A model generated the notes under the pieces. It saw nothing but the letters and a program-made list of their open reading frames with translations, was not told the origin of the DNA and made no database searches. Shown here in pieces: positions 59,103 through 64,000 of a stretch of 64,000 nt of DNA. Made by a program: the position numbers and the translations under genes. Source of the stretch: Streptomyces griseoviridis (GTDB taxonomy: Bacteria > Actinomycetota > Actinomycetes > Streptomycetales > Streptomycetaceae); NCBI GenBank assembly GCA_014649155.1, contig BMSM01000010.1, positions 1-64,000 of the forward strand, given 5' to 3'. Position 1 is the first letter of the stretch. Every line of letters begins with the position of its first letter.

Positions 59103-62100
59103 ATGGACAGATGGACCAGACGGCTGAGGGGCCTCCGGCTCGCCGTCGCGGCGGCGTTGATCTGGGCGGTGCTCCCGCAGTCCGGGGCCGCCGGGGCGGC
59201 AGCCGACCCGTGCGGCGCGGACTCCAACCCGATCGTCTGCGAGAACTCCAAGGCGGGCACCCCGAAGTCCGAGTGGTTCGCGGCCAACGCCTACGGCGAG
59301 ATCGGCGGCTTCACCACCAAGGAGAGCGTGCAGGCCGGGGAGACCCTCCGGTTCAAGATCCAGTCACCGGTCCCGTACCGGGTGGAGATCTACCGCCTGG
59401 GCTGGTACGGCGGTGACGGCGCCCGGCTGATGTCCACCGCCGCGCAGGCGGCGGTCACCTACCCGGCGACCTACACCACCGCGCCCGCCGCCTGCGGGAA
59501 GAAGGCAGCCACCGGCCTGGTCGACTGCGGCAACTGGCCGGTGAACGTGACCTGGACGGTGCCCGCGGACGCCGTCTCCGGCCTGTACATCGCCAACCTC
59601 GCCCAAGCGGACGGCGACGGCATGATGCCGTACCCCTTCGTCGTCCGCGACGACGGCAGCACCTCCGACATCGTCGTGCAGACCAGCGACCAGACCTGGC
59701 AGGCGTACAACGACTACGGCGGCCAGGACCTGTACGGCGGCGCCGGCCCCGCGCCCGACGGCCGCGCCTACGAGGTCAGCTACAACCGGCCGCTGGACAT
59801 CGGCGGCGACAACGGCATCTACGGCTCCGAGTTCATGATGCTGTCCTGGCTGGAACGCAACGGCTACGACGTCAGCTACCTCTCCGGCGTCGACGTCTCC
59901 GCCAACGGCGCCGCCCTGCTGAAGAAGCACCAGGTGTACCTGTCCTCCGGACACGACGAGTACTGGACGCAGAGCCAGTACACCAACGTGCTGAACGCCC
60001 GCAAGGCCGGGGTCCGGCAGGGCTTCTTCAGCGGCAACGAGGTGTTCTGGCAGACCCGGCTGACCCCCAGCATCGACGGGACGAGCACCGCGAACCGCAC
60101 CCTGGTCTGCTACAAGATGACCAAGATGGCCCAGAACAACGGCGTCGCCGACCCCAGCGGCACCTGGACCGGCACCTGGATGGACCCGGCCAGCACCCGG
60201 TACGGGCAGGAGTACCAGCCGCCGAACATCCTCACCGGCTCCATGTTCACCGTGAACGGCTACCGCGCCGACGCCATCACCGTGCCCGGCTCGTACGGCA
60301 GGAACCGGCTCTGGCGCAACACCTCCGTCGCGAACCTCACCGCGAACCAGACCGCCACCTTCCCGGCCGGCACCCTCGGCTACGAGTGGGACAGCGACAT
60401 CGACAACAGCACCCGCCCCACCGGCGCCGTCAACCTGTCGTCGACCACCGTGGAGATCGGCGACGGCAAGCTCCGCACCGACTGGGGCAACACCTACGGC
60501 AACGGCACGGCCACCCACAGCCTCGTCGCCTTCCGCGACCAGGACTCCGGGGCCCTGGTCTTCGGCGCGGGCACCGTCCAGTGGTCGTGGGGGCTGACCG
60601 ACGTACCCACGTACCACCCCGAGGACACCGTGGTGACCGAGGACGTCCGGATGCAGCAGGCGACGGTGAACATCCTCGCCGACATGGGCGTCCAGCCCGC
60701 CACCCGGCAGAGCCAGCTGGTCGCCGCGACCGCCTCCACCGACACCACCGGACCGGCCGTCACCGTCACCGCGCCGACGACCGGGGCCACCGTCCCGGCA
60801 CTGAGACCGGTCACCGTCAAGGGCACCGCCACCGACTCCGGCGGCGGCGTGGTCGCCCGGGTGGAGGTCTCCACCGACGGCGGCGCGACCTGGCAGGCCG
60901 CCACCGGCCTGACGTCCTGGAGCTACCGCTGGACCCCGACCGCCCCGGGCCCCCTCTCCGTCAAGGTCCGCGCCGTCGACGACAGCGTCAACATCGGCAC
61001 CGTCACCACCATCCCGCTGACCGTCGGCCCCCAGGTCTGCCCCTGCACGATCTGGCCGGCCTCGGCGGTGCCCGGCACCCTGAACGCGGGCGACGGCGGC
61101 TCCGTCGAGCTGGGCGTCAAGTTCCGCACCACCAAGCCCGGCGCGATCACCGCCGTACGCTTCTACAAGTCCCCGAACAACACCGGCACCCACACCGGCA
61201 GCCTGTGGACCGCCTCCGGCACCCGTCTCGCCACCGGCACCTTCGCGAACGAGACGGCCTCCGGCTGGCAGCAGCTCAACTTCGCCACCCCGGTCACCGT
61301 CAAGGCGAACACCACCTACGTCGCCTCCTACTTCGCGCCGAAGGGCGGCTACTCCTACGACGCCGACGGCTTCGCCGGCCAGGGCGCCGGCCTCGCGCCG
61401 CTGACCGCCCTGAAGTCCGGCACCGACGGCGGCAACGGCGTCTACCGCTACACCTCGGCCGGCGCCTTCCCGTCCGCCCAGTCCAGCGGCAGCAACTACT
61501 GGGTCGACGTGGTGCTGGACACCTCCACGGCCACCACCACACCCCCCGTGGTCACCTCCACCTCACCGACCTCCGGCGCTGCCGACACCTCGATCACCGC
61601 GTCCGTCTCGGCGGTGTTCAGCGCCTCCGTCGACCCCGACGGGCTGACGTTCACCCTGAAGGCCCCGGACGGCTCCACGGTGCCGGGGACCGTGACCGTG
61701 CCCGCCGCGGACAAGGTGACCTTCACCCCCGCCGGCCAGCTCTCCCTGCACACCGCCTACACCGCCTCCGTCCGCGCCTCCGACGTGTGGGGCAACACCA
61801 TGACGGAGCCGGTGACCTGGTCGTTCACCACCAGCTCCACCCCGCCCCCGGTGACCTGCCCCTGCACGTTGTGGGGCCCGAACGCCGCGCCGGCCGTGAC
61901 CGACATGACCTCCGACACCAACTCCGTGGAGCTGGGCACCCGGTTCACCTCCTCGGCGGACGGCTGGATCACCGGCGTCACCTTCTACAAGGGCACCGGC
62001 AACACCGGCACCCACACCGGCAGCCTCTGGGCCGACGACGGCACCCTGCTCGGCAGCGGCACCTTCGTGAACGAGACGGCCTCCGGCTGGCAGACCCTGG

Positions 62101-62711
62101 TCTTCGCGACCCCGGTGAAGGTCACCGCCGGCACCGCGTACATCGCCTCCTACCACGCGCCGAACGGCCGCTACGCGGTGGACGGCGGCTACTTCGCCGC
62201 CGCCCACCAGTCCTATCCGCTCACCGCCACCGCCGACACCACCGCCCACCCCAACGGGCTGTACAAGTACGGCACCGACCCGGCGTTCCCCACCGCCTCC
62301 TACGGCTCCGCGAACTACTGGGTCGGCCCCGTCTTCACCGCCGACGACCCGAGCGCCTCCCTGGCGGCGGAGGGCTCCTTCGAACCCACCGCATCCGGGG
62401 TGACGTACACCGCCGACGCGGCGCACCCGCTGGTGGCGGCCGTGCCCGCCGACGAGGAACCGGCCTCGGTCCGGGCCGGCCTGGACATCCTGTCCGGCGC
62501 CGCCGACGAGGCCGCCGCCGAGAAGCTCGGCGTCCGGCCCGTCACCCACTACGACCGGGCCACCGGCAAGGCGTCCGTCCACCTCACCGCGCCCCTGCCG
62601 GACGGCACCCGGTTCCGGGTCACCGTCACCGCGAAGGACCGGGGCGGGCACCCGGTGGCGTCCCGCACGTGGACCCTGACCGCCGACTCCGTCCGCCGCC
62701 CGAAGAACTGA
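59103..62711 (+). CDS. large secreted DMFase-like protein with two DUF4082 domains
   Basis: 1202 residues with a signal peptide (LAVAAALIWAVLPQSGAAGAAA, cleavage near residue 37; shown residues ~16-37 in two parts: LAVAAALIWAVL and PQSGAAGAAA). Residues ~40-535 resemble the N,N-dimethylformamidase large-subunit family, with YLSSGHDEYW (~280-288) and FFSGNEVFWQ (~310-318) near the expected metal site. Then come an Ig-like domain (~550-640), DUF4082 (~646-806, start CPCTIWPAS), a Big_5-type Ig domain (~814-908) and a second DUF4082 (~919-1080). It is probably an extracellular glycan-binding or modifying enzyme of the operon. Actual chemistry is unknown. Confidence 0.8.
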   Translation: MDRWTRRLRGLRLAVAAALIWAVLPQSGAAGAAADPCGADSNPIVCENSKAGTPKSEWFAANAYGEIGGFTTKESVQAGETLRFKIQSPVPYRVEIYRLGWYGGDGARLMSTAAQAAVTYPATYTTAPAACGKKAATGLVDCGNWPVNVTWTVPADAVSGLYIANLAQADGDGMMPYPFVVRDDGSTSDIVVQTSDQTWQAYNDYGGQDLYGGAGPAPDGRAYEVSYNRPLDIGGDNGIYGSEFMMLSWLERNGYDVSYLSGVDVSANGAALLKKHQVYLSSGHDEYWTQSQYTNVLNARKAGVRQGFFSGNEVFWQTRLTPSIDGTSTANRTLVCYKMTKMAQNNGVADPSGTWTGTWMDPASTRYGQEYQPPNILTGSMFTVNGYRADAITVPGSYGRNRLWRNTSVANLTANQTATFPAGTLGYEWDSDIDNSTRPTGAVNLSSTTVEIGDGKLRTDWGNTYGNGTATHSLVAFRDQDSGALVFGAGTVQWSWGLTDVPTYHPEDTVVTEDVRMQQATVNILADMGVQPATRQSQLVAATASTDTTGPAVTVTAPTTGATVPALRPVTVKGTATDSGGGVVARVEVSTDGGATWQAATGLTSWSYRWTPTAPGPLSVKVRAVDDSVNIGTVTTIPLTVGPQVCPCTIWPASAVPGTLNAGDGGSVELGVKFRTTKPGAITAVRFYKSPNNTGTHTGSLWTASGTRLATGTFANETASGWQQLNFATPVTVKANTTYVASYFAPKGGYSYDADGFAGQGAGLAPLTALKSGTDGGNGVYRYTSAGAFPSAQSSGSNYWVDVVLDTSTATTTPPVVTSTSPTSGAADTSITASVSAVFSASVDPDGLTFTLKAPDGSTVPGTVTVPAADKVTFTPAGQLSLHTAYTASVRASDVWGNTMTEPVTWSFTTSSTPPPVTCPCTLWGPNAAPAVTDMTSDTNSVELGTRFTSSADGWITGVTFYKGTGNTGTHTGSLWADDGTLLGSGTFVNETASGWQTLVFATPVKVTAGTAYIASYHAPNGRYAVDGGYFAAAHQSYPLTATADTTAHPNGLYKYGTDPAFPTASYGSANYWVGPVFTADDPSASLAAEGSFEPTASGVTYTADAAHPLVAAVPADEEPASVRAGLDILSGAADEAAAEKLGVRPVTHYDRATGKASVHLTAPLPDGTRFRVTVTAKDRGGHPVASRTWTLTADSVRRPKN

Positions 62712-62725
62712 TTGGCAACCCCACG

Positions 62726-63772
62726 ATGAGCAGTGTCAGTGTGGTCATCCCCTGCTACAAGTACGGCCACTTCCTCGCCGACTGTGTGCGCAGCGTCCTC
62801 GACGAGCAGGACGGTGTCGACGTCCGGGTGCTCATCATCGACGACGCCTCGCCCGACGACTCGGCCGAGACCGCGCACCGGCTCGCCGCCGCCGACCCGC
62901 GGATCGAGGTCCGGGTCCACCCGGTCAACAAGGGCCACATCGCCACGTACAACGAGGGCCTCCTGGAGTGGGCCGACGGCGACTACGTGGCCCTGCTGTC
63001 CGCCGACGACCGGCTGGTGCCGGGCGCCCTGGCGCGGGCCGCCGCCCTCCTCGACGCCCACCCGGAGGCCGGGTTCGCCTACGGCCGGCCGCTGCGCTTC
63101 CGGCACGGCGGACCCCTGCCCAAGGCCCGCACCCGCTCCACCGGTTCGGTCGTCTACCCCGGACGGTGGTGGCTGGAGCGGCGGTTCCGCGAGGGCACCG
63201 GCTGCATCACCTCGCCCGAGGTCGTCGTCCGCACCCGCCTCCAGCGCGCGGTCGGCGGCTACGACCCGGCCCTGCCGCACGCCGGGGACATCGAGATGTG
63301 GATGCGGCTCGCCGCCCACGCCGACGTCGGCTATGTCCGCGGCGCCGACCAGGCCTTCTACCGCGTGCACGGCGACAACATGTCCACCACCGACTTCGGC
63401 GGCCAGCTCGACGACCTCCGCCAGCGGCTGGTCGCCTTCGACTCGGTGCTGGCCAAGTGCGGCGACCGGCTGCCGGACGCCGACCGCCTGGCCGACCAGG
63501 TCCACACCCGGCTCGCCCGCTTCGCGCTCCGCCGCGCCTACCGGGCCTACGACCGGGGCCGCACCGCGGTCGTCCCGGTCGAGGAGTGCGTGGCCTTCGC
63601 CGAGAAGTGCCTGCCCGGGTTCGAGGCCCTGCCGGAGTACCGCGCGCTGCGGCTGCGCCGGCGGATCGGCCCGGCGGTCATGCCGTACCTCCAGCCGCTG
63701 GTGTGGTCGGCCGTGGCCGAGCGCGGGCGGGAGTGGCTGTGGTGGGAGTCGTGGAAGCGGCGCGGTCTGTGA
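62726..63772 (+). CDS. glycosyltransferase family 2
   Basis: 348 residues from the ATG at 62726, 14 bp after the large secreted protein. GT-A fold: SVVIPCYKYGHFLADCVRSVL, LIIDDASPDDS and DxD equivalent LLSADDRLVPGAL. The conserved GDIEMWMRLAAHADVGYV and YRVHGDNMS follow. It transfers a sugar during repeat-unit assembly on the undecaprenyl carrier. It is the last gene of the operon in this window. Gene order suggests it is specific for the same glycan as the upstream amino-sugar genes. Confidence 0.9.
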   Translation: MSSVSVVIPCYKYGHFLADCVRSVLDEQDGVDVRVLIIDDASPDDSAETAHRLAAADPRIEVRVHPVNKGHIATYNEGLLEWADGDYVALLSADDRLVPGALARAAALLDAHPEAGFAYGRPLRFRHGGPLPKARTRSTGSVVYPGRWWLERRFREGTGCITSPEVVVRTRLQRAVGGYDPALPHAGDIEMWMRLAAHADVGYVRGADQAFYRVHGDNMSTTDFGGQLDDLRQRLVAFDSVLAKCGDRLPDADRLADQVHTRLARFALRRAYRAYDRGRTAVVPVEECVAFAEKCLPGFEALPEYRALRLRRRIGPAVMPYLQPLVWSAVAERGREWLWWESWKRRGL

Positions 63773-63792
63773 TGCCCGTACTACCGCTCCGC

Positions 63793-64000
63793 TCAGCCCG
63801 TCACCGGGACACCGCCGGCCCGCAGCAGCCGGCCTCCGCGCCGCCGCGCGTACCGGTCGCACCACAGCGCGCCCAGGAACGTACCGGTCAGCCCCAGCAG
63901 CGCCGTACCGGCCAGCGCCCGGCTGCGGACCCCCCGCACCGGCGCGGCGCTCGGCGCGACCAGCACGGACGCCCCGATCCGCGCCGCGGGGGCGATCCCC
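63793..64000 (-). CDS. Wzz-like chain-length/capsular polysaccharide membrane protein, C-terminal end (partial)
   Basis: The last ~69 codons of a minus-strand gene that runs off the window. The fragment ARIGASVLVAPSAAPVRG precedes a membrane helix (ALAGTALLGLTGTFLGALW) and a basic tail (CDRYARRRGGRLL). This is the end of Wzz/Wzc-type N-terminal chain-length proteins of Streptomyces EPS clusters. Only 20 bp separate it from the GT2 stop. Confidence 0.6.
   Translation of the reverse strand, partial: GIAPAARIGASVLVAPSAAPVRGVRSRALAGTALLGLTGTFLGALWCDRYARRRGGRLLRAGGVPVTG

Noticed and set aside
57645..62711. 1688-codon plus-strand frame merging the acetyltransferase region with the large secreted protein
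   Set aside because: Only the part from 59103 is coding in this frame; upstream it is an out-of-frame shadow of the NeuD-like and DegT genes, and a signal peptide and start occur at 59103.

Overview
This is a 64 kb stretch of very GC-rich actinobacterial DNA, almost certainly a Streptomyces chromosome. The evidence is the strongly GC-biased third codon positions, frequent GTG and TTG starts, GTGA/ATGA overlaps between genes, Tat and lipobox secretion signals, and many ABC, GH, TetR, LacI, IclR and PP2C genes. It is an accessory region: mostly catabolic, transport and secreted-enzyme modules, with clear signs of gene decay. I saw no rRNA, tRNA, CRISPR array, replication origin or intact insertion sequence.

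Layout. (1) 0-13 kb: end of an alpha/beta hydrolase; a phospholipase-D-like protein; a SpoIIE-type PP2C phosphatase; pobA with an IclR regulator; a TetR gene whose divergent GH3 partner survives only as a relic; a half-size-type ABC exporter; a GlxA-type regulator divergent from an isochorismatase-like hydrolase; an APC permease; a MarR remnant. (2) 13-22 kb: a redox/detoxification block (XRE regulator, cupin, zinc alcohol dehydrogenase, two SDRs, a PaoABC-like molybdenum aldehyde oxidase and XdhC) that is heavily degraded. The MFS gene is a pseudogene, the molybdopterin subunit has lost its middle by an in-frame deletion, and xdhC is frameshifted and cut off against a truncated GH3 gene. (3) 22-28.6 kb: a sugar-uptake and hydrolysis operon on the minus strand (lipoprotein, two permeases, LacI, GH-A clan hydrolase, broken GH3), with a palindromic candidate operator upstream. 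(4) 28.8-39.4 kb: a YceI protein, then two convergent operons. These are a DUF1684 protein with a five-gene oligopeptide-type ABC importer (+), and three flavin-dependent LLM monooxygenases (-) preceded by a 28-residue leader peptide of the actinobacterial RRHIDL...C type. Together they look like an organosulfur scavenging system. (5) 39.5-49.9 kb: a decayed PAP2 phosphatase carrying a 204-bp MITE-like element, a RibD-like reductase, a protein with an eCIS-cargo-like N-terminus and a permuted NlpC/P60-like domain, a tandem TetR regulator convergent with the latex-clearing rubber oxygenase gene lcp, a GH92 alpha-mannosidase with a LacI-type operator, a secreted beta-propeller-like protein, and a 360-bp array of forty 9-bp units. 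(6) 50-64 kb: an MFS transporter and a GT2 enzyme (-), then an exopolysaccharide/glycan operon (+). It opens with a hairpin-rich leader and a polyprenyl-phosphate sugar transferase. Gfo/Idh oxidoreductase, NAD epimerase, two DegT aminotransferases and a NeuD-like acetyltransferase follow, as expected for an N-acylated amino sugar. It ends with a 1202-residue secreted DMFase-like/DUF4082 protein and another GT2. The window closes in a convergent Wzz-like membrane protein.

Functional assignments rest on motif recognition by eye. Coordinates of starts were chosen from ribosome-binding sites and overlaps, and no database search was run.
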